The notes under the pieces were generated by a model. That model did not search any database, had not been told where the DNA came from, and saw only the letters and a program-made list of their open reading frames with translations. The position numbers and the translations under genes were made by a program. Shown one piece after another: positions 33,858 through 42,700 of a DNA stretch of 64,000 nt. Source of the DNA: CAZMGG01 sp964565715. Its GTDB lineage: Bacteria; Planctomycetota; UBA1135; UBA2386. Location of the stretch: contig CAZMGG010000002.1 of assembly GCA_964565715.1 (NCBI GenBank), positions 1 to 64,000 on the forward strand, read 5' to 3'. Position 1 is the stretch's first letter, and the number at the start of each line of letters is the position of its first letter.

Positions 33858-35432
33858 TCAGCCGTCGCCTGGCTCGCCGTCGGGATCGGTCCCGGCCGCC
33901 GATGCCTCGGCCTCGGGGCCGGAGGTGGACTCTCCGGCGACCTCGAGATCGTTCACCACCCAGATGGCGCCACCCTCGTAGGCGTTCTCGGTGGCCGACT
34001 GCCACTCGGCGCGACTGCCGACGGTGCCGGTGAGGACGGCCGTGCCATTGCTCACCTCCACCTGCACCGCATCCGAGTCCACGAATGGGCTCCACCACAG
34101 TTCGTCTTCGATGTCGGCCTCGATCTCCGCATCGCGGGTGAAGGTCACCGGCGGCTGGTAGCGGAACCAGGCATAGCCGTGAACCGGCCAGGGATCGATG
34201 TACGGGTCGAATGGCAGCATGCCGGCGTGGGACACCCGCAGGTGATTGCGCACGTCGGTGACGCCGTTGATGCGGGAAGCCACGTCGTCCGCGCAGGCCC
34301 GTTCGAAGTTGGAGTCGACGATGCCGCGCAGATGGACGATGCCCCCGGGGCGGACGTCGACGTCCACCGCGAAGCGGTCGACGTACGGATCACGCAGGAG
34401 CGCGCGGCGGACGTCGTCGGCGATCGCGGTGATGGATCGGTCGGCGCCTGGTTGCACCCGCAGGCGATTGACGACGCGGATCACGCCGACCGTGTTGCGG
34501 GCGTCCTGCTCCGCGGCGCGCGCCGCCTTCAGGTTGTCGACGTTGCCGCGAAGGGTGACGACGCCTCGATGCACCGCGGGGCGCACCTGGAACGAGGCGA
34601 CGCGCGGATCGTGCAGCAGGGCTGCCTGCACCGCTTCGGTGATCTGCTGGTCGGATCGTACGGCGTGCTTGCTGTCGCGGAGCCGCGGGTCGCGGGCCCA
34701 CCCGGCCACCTGCAGCCCGTCGGACTCGACGTTGGTGACGCCGGCGACGCGCGCGCACCGGCGTGCCTGGACCACCTCGGTGGCGCTGCCGACCGTGCCG
34801 GTCAAGGTGACCGTACCGTCCTCGCACGCGACATCGATCAGGCCGTCGTCCACCAGCAGGTGCCAGCGCAGCCGCTGCTCGACCTCGTTCCGGATCTCGT
34901 GGTCGGGACGGCTGGCGGCTGGCGCGACCGTGATGTCGTTCTGCACGGCGGTGACGCCGGCGACCGCCTTGGCGACCCGCTCGCAGAGGTCCCGTTCGGC
35001 CCAGGACTGCACCTGACCGCGCAGGGCGATCTCGCCACCGGGTTCGCCGATGACCTCCACCTCATAGCTGTCGGTGGCGGGATCGGTGAGCAACGCCTGG
35101 GTGACCAGCGTCTGCACGTCGACCGGCTCCAGCCCGTGCGGCTGGATGACCCGCATCCGGTTCACCACCGCCCGCACACCCTTGACCGTGCGGGCGATGG
35201 CGGCGGCGCGGTCGGCGGCCATCAGGTTGTCGGTCGTGCCGGTGAGCGTGACGATCCCGTCCCGCGGCTGGACATCGATCCGGTGCGCGACGACGGCGTG
35301 GTCGGCACGCAGTTCGTCCTCGATCGCGTCGCCGATCTGCCGATCGGTGAGCTGCGGCTCCTGGGCCGGCAACGCCACCGCGACCGCGCCAGCGGCCAGC
35401 AGGGCAAGGACATGGAAAGCAAAGGTGCGCAT
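33858..35432 (-). CDS. Exported protein of six tandem BON domains
   Basis: A 524-residue protein starting at ATG 35432 (AGAGAGGA six bases upstream; signal peptide FHVLALLAAGAVAVALPAQ). Six BON modules of 65-90 residues follow one another, each with the helix-strand pattern and a G-x-V-x-L-x-G strand: GIVTLTGTTDN, EIALRGQVQS, GTVTLTGTVGS, GVVTLRGNVDN, GIVHLRGIVDS and TAVLTGTVGS. The C-terminal tail is acidic. Best-known relatives are OsmY-type periplasmic stress proteins with two BON domains; six is unusually many. A role in envelope protection under osmotic or other stress is inferred from family and from the neighbouring BON-MscS channel and UspA. Confidence 0.9.
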   Translation of the reverse strand: MRTFAFHVLALLAAGAVAVALPAQEPQLTDRQIGDAIEDELRADHAVVAHRIDVQPRDGIVTLTGTTDNLMAADRAAAIARTVKGVRAVVNRMRVIQPHGLEPVDVQTLVTQALLTDPATDSYEVEVIGEPGGEIALRGQVQSWAERDLCERVAKAVAGVTAVQNDITVAPAASRPDHEIRNEVEQRLRWHLLVDDGLIDVACEDGTVTLTGTVGSATEVVQARRCARVAGVTNVESDGLQVAGWARDPRLRDSKHAVRSDQQITEAVQAALLHDPRVASFQVRPAVHRGVVTLRGNVDNLKAARAAEQDARNTVGVIRVVNRLRVQPGADRSITAIADDVRRALLRDPYVDRFAVDVDVRPGGIVHLRGIVDSNFERACADDVASRINGVTDVRNHLRVSHAGMLPFDPYIDPWPVHGYAWFRYQPPVTFTRDAEIEADIEDELWWSPFVDSDAVQVEVSNGTAVLTGTVGSRAEWQSATENAYEGGAIWVVNDLEVAGESTSGPEAEASAAGTDPDGEPGDG

Positions 35433-35920
35433 GAATCTTCCTCTCTGTTGTGCGGGCAGCGACCCGACGCAGCGTGCGCCGCCAGCCGCCTCCCGCGGAC
35501 CAGGGCCGCCGCGCGCGGCTGCGATCGGCAGTGAGACTGCCGTCCGTCGCGCCTCGCCCAACGAAGCCCTTCGCCGCGGGCCAACGGCCAATCACGGGTG
35601 ATCCCGCAGGATCCACCGCGCCAGGGCCCGCGGCACGCCTGTCACCCATGCGGACGGCAGGCGCCGACCGGCAATCGGTGCAACCGCTGCGCCAAGCGGG
35701 CAATCCCACGCCGGCATGACCGTTGCACGACGGCGGTGCATGGCGATGTCGATCTGCTCTACCCGACCGGTGCGCACGAACGCGAGCGAACCCCTGCCGC
35801 CGCGTCGCATCCCCGATCCACGCCCGGGTGGTCCGCTGCCGCCGCCGCCGCTGCCGCAACCGCGGCCGCACGCACCCGAACATCCGCCCACCCGGCCGCA
35901 CGGCCCGACCACGAACCCAC
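35433..35920. other. 488-bp divergent intergenic region
   Basis: This gap separates the divergent six-BON and baeRF genes. The open frames crossing it are Arg/Pro-rich products of high GC, with no start site or domain I can support. It contains a perfect 7-bp-arm hairpin CGGCAGT-GAG-ACTGCCG (35526-35542), likely a regulatory or RNA structure, and a weaker GATCC-CGCA-GGATC repeat near 35600. Both promoters must lie here but no clear -35/-10 boxes are visible. Confidence 0.45.
35526..35542. promoter_or_regulatory. Perfect 17-bp inverted repeat upstream of the BON gene
   Basis: Arms CGGCAGT and ACTGCCG are exactly complementary around a GAG spacer, about 95 bp upstream of the six-BON start codon. 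It could be an operator dyad or a 5'-leader hairpin. No regulator gene adjoins it. Confidence 0.35.
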
Positions 35921-37051
35921 ATGACCGCATCCGCCCCCACCGCCTCGTTCCCCGCCACCGCTGATCTGCACGGCCTGCTGACCGACTGTCACCCGCCCAC
36001 CGTGTCGCTGTACCTGCCGGCGGGGCCGTCCCCGGCCGCCAGCCGCAGCGCTCCGACGAGGCTGAAGAACCTCCTGCGCGAGGCCCGGCTGGCGCTGGCG
36101 ACGGTGGCCTCGGCGACCCCGTCGGAGGCGGATGCCCTGCTGTCGCCCTTGCGGCTGCTGATGGACGCTGACGAACGGCCGCCGCAGTGGGCACGGGGGC
36201 TCGCTGCCTTCGCCTGCCCGGCGGGCGTGCGTTCCCACTGGCTGCCGGTGACGGTGCCGGCACGGGTGCGGGTGGGCGACCGGCCCCACCTGCTGCCGCT
36301 GCTGCCCCATCTCGACCAGCAGTTGCCCTTCGCGGTGCTGGCGATCGGCCAGCAGCATGTCCGCCTGTTCACCGCCAACCGTCACGGCATCGAACGGATC
36401 GAGCCCGCGGGCCTGCCGGCGAACATCGGCGAGGCGGTGCCGTCCGACGATCCCGAGCAATCCCTGCAGTGGCACACGACCACGCCCGGCGCTCCCACCG
36501 GCGGCACCCGCAGCGAGGCGCAGTTCCACGCGCAGGGCGGCGGCAAGGATTCGGGCGATCACGATCTGCGCACGTTCTTCCGCACAGTCGACCGCGCCGC
36601 CCGGCCGGTGCTGCAACCCGTCGATGGCGATCCCCTGCCGCTGGTGCTGGCCTGCGTGGCCGAGCACCTGCCGCTGTTCCGCGAGGTCAGCGAGCACCCT
36701 GATGTGCTGCCGGAACCGATCGCCGGCGATCCCGAACTGCTGACTGCTGCCGAACTCCACGAGCGGGCGCTGACCCTCCTGGAACCCCGGCTGGCCGCGC
36801 AGCGCCGTGCGGCGCTGGAACGACTGCGGACCGCGGCGGCCCATGACCGTGCGGTGACGGGCGCGGGCCCCGTGATCGCCGCCGCCCACCAGGGGCGCGT
36901 GGGGGCACTGTTCCTGGATCTGCAGCTCGCGCCCGACGACGATCTCTGGGACCTGGCGGTGGCCGAGACCCTGCAGAACGGCGGCAGCGTGCACGCCTCC
37001 GACGAGGGCCAAGACGTGCCCGACGGGATCGCCGCGGTGCTGCGCTACTGA
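35921..37051 (+). CDS. baeRF-family (bacterial archaeo-eukaryotic release-factor-like) protein
   Basis: A 376-residue cytosolic protein starting at ATG 35921. The start TVSLYLPAGPSPAASRSAPTRLKNL, the central FAVLAIGQQHVRLFTANRHGIERI strand-helix unit and the final GSVHASDEGQDVPDGIAAVLRY segment match the baeRF3/7-type families, bacterial homologues of the eRF1 catalytic domain that have been proposed to act on ribosomes under stress. A GG(x)K-rich loop (HAQGGGKDSGDHD, about residues 203-215) occupies the position where eRF1 has its GGQ loop. Genes of this type commonly sit beside UspA and other stress genes, exactly as here. Activity on stalled ribosomes is family-based inference. Confidence 0.8.
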   Translation: MTASAPTASFPATADLHGLLTDCHPPTVSLYLPAGPSPAASRSAPTRLKNLLREARLALATVASATPSEADALLSPLRLLMDADERPPQWARGLAAFACPAGVRSHWLPVTVPARVRVGDRPHLLPLLPHLDQQLPFAVLAIGQQHVRLFTANRHGIERIEPAGLPANIGEAVPSDDPEQSLQWHTTTPGAPTGGTRSEAQFHAQGGGKDSGDHDLRTFFRTVDRAARPVLQPVDGDPLPLVLACVAEHLPLFREVSEHPDVLPEPIAGDPELLTAAELHERALTLLEPRLAAQRRAALERLRTAAAHDRAVTGAGPVIAAAHQGRVGALFLDLQLAPDDDLWDLAVAETLQNGGSVHASDEGQDVPDGIAAVLRY

Positions 37052-37116
37052 AGCACCGCCGGGGTCAGGCCCGCGGTTTCCGCAGCCATGGCCTGCCCGT
37101 TGCGCAGGAACATGGA

Positions 37117-37425
37117 ATGAACGCCACCAGCCGCGTGAGCCGTCTCTTCCGCAGTCTCACCGCCGATTCGACGCCCGATCCCAAGCGCGATCCGGCGAAC
37201 CCGCCGCGCTTCCCCGGCGAGCCGTTCCCGCGGCCGCCGCTGGAGCCGAGTTTTCCCGGGGAGCCGCAGCCCTCGCCGACGTCACCGACGCAGCCCCCGG
37301 TAGGCCCCGATCGTCCCGACGCGCCGGTGCCGCCCGATCGCCCCAACGCGCCGGTCGGCCCGGACCGTCCCAACAAGCCCACCGGGCCCGACCGCCAGTC
37401 TGGCGACGGCCCGGTGTACGGCTGA
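37117..37425 (+). CDS. Small proline-rich protein with 9-residue repeats
   Basis: A 102-residue protein with AGGA 8 bases before ATG 37117. The first 20 residues are basic, then the chain is Pro-rich and likely disordered. Near the C-terminus a nine-residue unit repeats: VGPDRPDAP, VPPDRPNAP, VGPDRPNKP, TGPDRQ. No known domain. It fits between the baeRF gene (65 bp upstream, same strand) and uspA (convergent, 14 bp). The reading is supported by the regular peptide repeat and start site, but small Pro-rich frames can arise by chance in GC-rich DNA. Confidence 0.45.
   Translation: MNATSRVSRLFRSLTADSTPDPKRDPANPPRFPGEPFPRPPLEPSFPGEPQPSPTSPTQPPVGPDRPDAPVPPDRPNAPVGPDRPNKPTGPDRQSGDGPVYG
37300..37398 (+). 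repeat. 27-bp tandem repeat, about 3.7 copies
   Basis: Units at 37300-37326, 37327-37353, 37354-37380 and a partial unit at 37381-37398 encode the PDRP repeats of the small proline-rich protein. Substitutions between units are mostly synonymous or conservative, which favours selection on the plus-strand peptide. The opposite strand reads as a Gly-x-y collagen-like frame. Confidence 0.6.
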
Positions 37426-37439
37426 CGTCTCGGGCGTCG

Positions 37440-37886
37440 CTACTCCGGTTCGGGATAGAGCAGCATCGGCACGTGCGTGTGGCGCAGCACCGACTCGGCG
37501 ACGCTGCCCTGCAGCAGGCGGCTGACGCCCGAACGGCCATGGGTGGCCATGGCGATCAGGTCGACGCCGTGTTCGCGCGCGTAGCCGACGATGCCGCTGC
37601 CGGCGTCGGGACAGACCACCGCATCGGTGCGCACCGTCACGCCCTTCGGGAACTCCGCCGCCAGGGCCCGCAAGCGGTCGCGGGCGCCGGCGATATCGGA
37701 CTCCACGTCGATCGGCGCCGGCACCGCCGCATCGGCGTTGCGGGCGAGATGAGCCTTGTCGGGCAACACACAGAGCAGGGTCACCGCCGCGCCGTGCTTC
37801 TGGGCGAGAGCGGCCGCCGGGGTCAGTGCGCGCTGCGAATCGGCAGAGAAGTCGGTGGGGAGCAGGATGTGTCGGATCTCGGTCAT
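37440..37886 (-). CDS. Universal stress protein UspA family
   Basis: A 148-residue single-domain Usp starting at ATG 37886, with GAGGTGA four to five bases upstream. Motifs: ILLPTDFSADSQRAL at the N-terminus, and the ATP-binding loop MATHGRSGVSRLLQGSVAE (G-2x-G-9x-G-S type), which places it with ATP-binding Usps such as MJ0577/UspFG rather than non-binding UspA. Cytosolic stress-survival role. It is divergent from tetR, with 95 bp containing two palindromes between them, and neighbours baeRF, BON and MscS genes in a stress-themed block. Confidence 0.93.
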   Translation of the reverse strand: MTEIRHILLPTDFSADSQRALTPAAALAQKHGAAVTLLCVLPDKAHLARNADAAVPAPIDVESDIAGARDRLRALAAEFPKGVTVRTDAVVCPDAGSGIVGYAREHGVDLIAMATHGRSGVSRLLQGSVAESVLRHTHVPMLLYPEPE

Positions 37887-37926
37887 GGTTCACCTCGGTC
37901 CCGGGAGGTAGGACCCCCGGTGGCCC

Positions 37927-37942
37927 AGGCAAGTACTTGCCT
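37927..37942. promoter_or_regulatory. Perfect 16-bp palindrome in the uspA-tetR intergenic region
   Basis: AGGCAAGTACTTGCCT reads identically on both strands with no spacer. It overlaps the candidate -35 box (TTGCCT, 37937-37942) of the tetR promoter and lies 40 bp upstream of uspA. Likely a binding site for a dimeric regulator; which one is unknown, and it differs from the TetR-type operator next to it. Confidence 0.5.
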
Positions 37943-37964
37943 TTGCCACGGCAACCGCTATAGA
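37937..37964 (+). promoter_or_regulatory. Candidate sigma-70-type promoter of tetR-RND operon
   Basis: TTGCCT (37937-37942) and TATAGA (37959-37964) are separated by 16 bp and lie 18 bp or more before the tetR start. The -35 box is inside the 16-bp palindrome and the -10 box runs into the operator dyad at 37960-37977, so both sites could block RNA polymerase. Confidence 0.5.
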
Positions 37965-37977
37965 CCGACCGGTCTAT
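37960..37977. promoter_or_regulatory. TetR-family operator dyad
   Basis: ATAGACCG and CGGTCTAT are perfect 8-bp arms around an AC spacer, ending 5 bp before the tetR ATG. The TAGACC...GGTCTA form is typical of operators of the NemR/AcuR branch of TetR repressors, to which the adjacent gene belongs. Autorepression of tetR and the downstream efflux genes is inferred. Confidence 0.7.
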
Positions 37978-37981
37978 TCGC

Positions 37982-38647
37982 ATGGTGCCTCCGACCTCCC
38001 GTCCCGCCGATGCGGACTCCCCCGACGCCCGTGAGCGCCTCCTGGCGGCGGGCACCGAGCTCTTCGCCGCGAAGGGCTTCAACGGCTGTGGATTGACGGA
38101 AATCCTTACCCACGCTGGAGTTCCGAAGGGATCGTTCTACCACTACTTCGCCAGCAAGGAGGAGTTCGGGGTGGTGCTGATCGAGCGCGCCCGGGACGAG
38201 TACCTGGCCGAACTGGAGCCCCTGGTGAGCGACCAGACCCGGACCCCCAGGGAACGGCTGCGGGCCCTGTTCCAGCACACCCGCGACCAGTGCCGGGAGC
38301 ACGGCCCGACCACCGAGTGCCTGATCCCCAAGCTGGCACTCGAGACCGCGACGCTGAGCGACCCCGTGCATCAGGCCGTGCGCGAGGCCTACGCCCGCTG
38401 GAGCGCAGTGCTGGCGCGGGTGATCACCGCCGGCCAGGCGGAGGGCGAGATCGAGCCCTCACACGAGCCCGGCCGGCTGGCCAACGTGCTGGTGATGCTG
38501 TGGGAGGGTGCCGCGATCCGCATGCAGATCGAACGGCGCCCCGACCCGCTCGACGACTTCCTCGCCTTCGTCTTCGACTCGCTGCTGCCGCCGCGCGAAC
38601 CGCGCCGCGGCAGGAAGTCCGCAACGCCGCGCCGTTCCGACGTCTGA
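37982..38647 (+). CDS. TetR-family repressor (NemR/AcuR-like)
   Basis: A 221-residue regulator. The N-terminal helix-turn-helix region (about 18-65) reads ERLLAAGTELFAAKGFNGCG, LTEILTHAGVPKGSFYHYFASKE, nearly the consensus of the NemR/AcuR subgroup. The C-terminal ligand domain contains C-x-x-x pairs (DQCREHGPTTECLIPKLALE); in NemR, cysteines sense electrophiles, so Cys residues near 102 and 110 are candidates. The tail is basic. Start ATG 37982 has no obvious ribosome site, suggesting a short or leaderless transcript. It heads a run of four same-strand genes with the RND efflux system and is probably its repressor. Confidence 0.9.
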   Translation: MVPPTSRPADADSPDARERLLAAGTELFAAKGFNGCGLTEILTHAGVPKGSFYHYFASKEEFGVVLIERARDEYLAELEPLVSDQTRTPRERLRALFQHTRDQCREHGPTTECLIPKLALETATLSDPVHQAVREAYARWSAVLARVITAGQAEGEIEPSHEPGRLANVLVMLWEGAAIRMQIERRPDPLDDFLAFVFDSLLPPREPRRGRKSATPRRSDV

Positions 38648-38659
38648 CCCACTGCCCCC

Positions 38660-39778
38660 ATGAGAGTCCTCCGCTCCTCCGGGGCCCGGCGCACGCTGGG
38701 CACCATCCTTCTGTTCGCCGTGTTCGGCGGAGCCGCCCTCGGCATCCGCGCCTGGAAGCAGCACAACGACGTCCAGGCCACAGCCGCCGCCGCCGGTCAG
38801 GCGCAGGAGCCCGCCGAGACCGCCGCGGGCGCGCCGGCCCGCACCATCGCCTGGGCCCGGACCACCACCGCCATCGGCACCGTGCGCGCCTTGCAATCGA
38901 TCACCCTGCGCAACGAGCTGCCCGGCACGGTGCGCACGGTGAACCTCGCCACCGGCCAGGTGGTGGAGAAGGGCGCGCTGCTGGTGGAACTGGACGTGGC
39001 GGTGGAGACGGCCCAGCTCGCCGCCCTGGCGGCACAGGCGCGGCTCGCGGAAACGATGCTGGGGCGCATGGAGCGGGCCCTGCAGAGCCAGGGCGCGTCG
39101 GCCGCCGACGTCGACCGCGCCCGGGCCGAGCGGGACATGGCAGAAGCCGACGTGGCGCGACTGCAGGCGGTGATCGAACAGAAGCGGCTGCGGGCGCCGT
39201 TCCGCGCCCGCACCGGCCTGGTCGATCTGCATCCGGGCCAGTACCTGCAGCCGGGCACCGCCATCACCACGCTGCAGGGCATCGCCGACGCGGTGCACGT
39301 CGACTTCGCGGTGCCGCAGGAGACTGCGGCGCGGCTCGGCGAAGGCGCCGCCATCGGCATCGTGCCGATGGGCGGGCAGGCGCCGGTGGCGGCGACGATC
39401 GCCGCCATCGACGCCCAGGTCGACGAGGCCACCCGCAACGCCTGGGTGCGGGCGCTGCTGCGGGGCGAGGACCTGCCGCGGCCCGGCGCCTCGGTGCGCG
39501 TGGAGGTGCCGCTGGAGGCAGCGCGGGACGTGGTGGTGGTGCCGGTGAGCGCGCTGCGCCGCGGGCCCGGCGGCGAGGAGGTGTTCGTGCTGGCGAAGGA
39601 CCCGCAGGGCCGGCTGCGCGCCCACCAGCGACGGGTGCGGGCCGGCGCCGTGCTGGGCGACGAGGTGGTGATCCTCGACGGGCTGCAGCCCGGCGAGACG
39701 GTGGCCGCGGCCGGCTCCTTCAAGCTGCGCGAGGGCGTCCTCGTGCACGTTCCCGCCGAGAGCCCGAAGGGCAACTGA
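38660..39778 (+). CDS. RND efflux periplasmic adaptor (membrane fusion protein)
   Basis: A 372-residue HlyD/AcrA-type adaptor anchored by an N-terminal helix (TLGTILLFAVFGGAALGI). Order of parts: lipoyl-like half motif (LPGTVRTVNLATGQVVEKGALLVEL), a short alpha hairpin (about 115-160, ARLAETMLGRMERALQSQ), second lipoyl half (LRAPFRARTGLVDLHPGQYL), beta barrel and membrane-proximal domain (PVSALRRGPGGEEVFVL). The short hairpin is typical for HAE1 pump adaptors. It lies 12 bp after tetR and 9 bp before the pump gene. Function: links the inner-membrane pump to the outer-membrane channel. Confidence 0.93.
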   Translation: MRVLRSSGARRTLGTILLFAVFGGAALGIRAWKQHNDVQATAAAAGQAQEPAETAAGAPARTIAWARTTTAIGTVRALQSITLRNELPGTVRTVNLATGQVVEKGALLVELDVAVETAQLAALAAQARLAETMLGRMERALQSQGASAADVDRARAERDMAEADVARLQAVIEQKRLRAPFRARTGLVDLHPGQYLQPGTAITTLQGIADAVHVDFAVPQETAARLGEGAAIGIVPMGGQAPVAATIAAIDAQVDEATRNAWVRALLRGEDLPRPGASVRVEVPLEAARDVVVVPVSALRRGPGGEEVFVLAKDPQGRLRAHQRRVRAGAVLGDEVVILDGLQPGETVAAAGSFKLREGVLVHVPAESPKGN

Positions 39779-39787
39779 GGCAACGCC

Positions 39788-42700
39788 ATGCGCGCGATCA
39801 CCGACGTGTTCGTCCGGCACCCCGTGCTGGCCCTGGTCGTCAACCTGCTGCTGATCCTGGTCGGCTGGCGCACCGCGGCGACGCTGCCGGTGCAGCAGTA
39901 CCCGCGCCTGGACAGCGCGTCCGTCATCGTCACCACGCTCTACTTCGGCGCCAGCGCCGAGACCGTGCGCGGCTTCCTGACCACGCCGATCGAACGGGCG
40001 GTGTCGTCGATCGGCGGCGTCGACCACATCGAGTCGCAGAGCCGCGCCGGCGTCAGCACGGTGACCATCCGGCTGGAGCTGGGTCACGACACCACCCAGG
40101 CCCTGGCGGAGGTCACGGCCAGGCTGCAGCAGGTGCGCAGCGAGCTGCCCGCCGAGGCGGAGCCGCCGGTGGTCGACATCCAGCGCGCCGACCGGCCCTA
40201 CGCGACCTTCTACCTGAGCTTCACCTCCGACCAGCGCAGCCTGGCGGAGATCACCGACCACCTGACCCGCGAGGTGCAGCCCCGGCTCGCCACCATCCAG
40301 GGCGTGCAGCGGGTCACCAACCAGGAGGGCGGCCGGCCCCTGGCCATGCGGATCTGGATCGATCCGGACCGGCTGGCGTCGCTGAACCTGGCGCCGGGCG
40401 ACGTGCACGCCGCGCTGCAGCGCAACAACTACGTGGCGGCGGTGGGCCAGACCAAGGGCAACCTGGTGCAGGTCAACCTGCTGGCCGACACCGACCTGCG
40501 CTCGGTGGCCGAGTTCGAGCGGCTGATCGTCGCCGACCGCGGCGGCGCCCTGGTGCGGCTCGGCGACGTGGCGAAGGTCGAGCTGGGCGCCGAGGAGGCC
40601 GACTTCATGGCCAAGTTCAACGACCACCCCAGCGTCTACCTGGGTGTGTGGCCGCTGGTCGGCGCCAACGAGATCAGCGTCGGCGACCGGCTGGTGGCGG
40701 AGATGGCGGCGCTGCGGCCGACCCTGCCGCCGGACCTCGACATGCAGCTGGCCTACGACGGCACGGTGTTCATGCGCGATGCGCTCACCGAGATCAGCAA
40801 GACCCTGATCGAGACGATCCTGATCGTCGGCCTGGTGGTGTTCCTGTTCCTCGGCTCGATCCGCACCGCGCTGGTGCCGCTGGTGGCCATGCCGGTGTCC
40901 CTGGTCGGCGCCGCGGTGGTGATGGCGGCGTTCGGTTTCTCCCTCAACCTGCTCACCATCCTGGCCATCGTGCTGTCGGTGGGCCTGGTGGTCGACGACG
41001 CCATCGTCGTGGTGGAGAACGTCGAGCGCCACGTGCGGATGGGCAAGAGCCGCATCACCGCGGCGATCGAGGCCGCCCGCGAACTGGTCGGCCCGATCAT
41101 CGCCATGACCATCACCCTGGCGGCGGTCTACACGCCGATCGGCTTCCAGGGCGGCCTCACCGGCGCCCTGTTCCTCGAGTTCGCCATCACGCTGGCGGCG
41201 GCGGTGCTGGTGTCGGGCTTCGTCGCCATCACCCTGTCGCCGATCATGAGCGCGCGCATGGTGCGCGACCACGGCCGCGAGGCCTGGCTCACCCGCCAGG
41301 TGAACGCCGGCTTCGCCGTGCTGCGGCGCCTGTACGAACGGGCCCTGGACGCCACCCTGGCGATCCGCTGGGCGGTGCTGGCGGTGGCGATCCTCGCCGG
41401 CGCCGCCGCCTGGCCGCTCTACGCCGAGTCGCGCCGCGAGCTGGCGCCGGTCGAGGACCAGAGCCACGTCAGCCTGTTCTTCGACGTGGCCCCCGACGCC
41501 ACCCTGGAGGCGGTGGACACCGCCTCCCGGGAGGTGGTGGCGACGGTGCGCACGCTGCCGGAGACGAAGTTCATGTGGTCGCTGGTCGCCGACTGGGGCG
41601 GCTTCGGCGGCATGGTCAACAAGGACTGGCGTGAGCGCAGCCGTTCCACCACCGAGCTGCTGCCGGAGCTCTGGGGCAAGGTCTCGCAGGTGGCGGGCCT
41701 GCGGGTGTTCCCGCGCCTGGACCCGCCGCTGCCCACCTCGGGCCAGCACGACGTCGAACTGGTGCTGCAGAGCTCGGGCCCCGTCGAGGACCTGCTGCAG
41801 GAGGCGATGGCGGTGATGGGCAGCGGCTGGCAGAGCGGCCGGTTCCTGTACGTCGACACCGACCTCAAGATCGACCGGCCCACCGCCCGCGTGCGCGTCG
41901 ACCGCGAGCGCGTCGCCGACCTCGGCATGGATCTCGCCAGCGTCGGCCGCGAACTCGGCGCCCTGCTGGGCGGCGGCTACGTCAACCGCTTCAACTGGTA
42001 CGACCGCAGCTACAAGGTGATCCCACAGATCGGCCGCGAGGACCGCGCCTCGGTGGGCTCGCTGCTCGACCTGAAGATCAAGACGCCCGGCGGCGACATG
42101 GTGCCGCTGTCGTCCTTCGTCACCGTCGAGGCCGAAGCGGCGCCGCGCACCCTCAACCGCTTCCAGCAGCGCAACGCCGTGCGCATCTTCGGCGGCGTGC
42201 TGCCCGGCGTCACCAAGGCCGAGGGCCTCGACGTGCTGGAGGACGCAGCCCGCGCCGTCGTCGCGCCCACCACCACCATCGACCACGCCGGCGAATCGCG
42301 GCAGATCCGCCGCGAGGCGTCGTCGCTGGTGACCACGCTCGCCTTCGCGATCCTGCTGGTCTACCTGGTGCTGGCCGCCCAGTTCCGCAGCTTCCGCGAT
42401 CCGCTGATCGTGCTGCTCGGCTCGGTGCCGCTGGCCATCGCCGGCGCCCTGCTGTTCTCCTACCTCGACTTCACCACGATCAACGTCTACTCGCAGGTGG
42501 GCCTGATCACCCTGGTCGGCCTGATCGCCAAGAACGGCATCCTGATCGTGGAATTCGCCAACACCCTGCAGGAACGCGGCATCCGCAAGGCGCAGGCCCT
42601 GCGCGAGGCGGCGGCCACCCGCCTGCGGCCGGTGCTGATGACCACCGCCGCCACCGTCTTCGGCCACCTGCCCCTGGTGTTCGTCACCGGCCCGGGCGCC

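Noticed and set aside
37065..37382. Collagen-like Gly-x-y frame on the minus strand
   Set aside because: It arises from the complement of Pro codons; the plus strand has the ribosome site and repeat substitutions that preserve the PDRP peptide.
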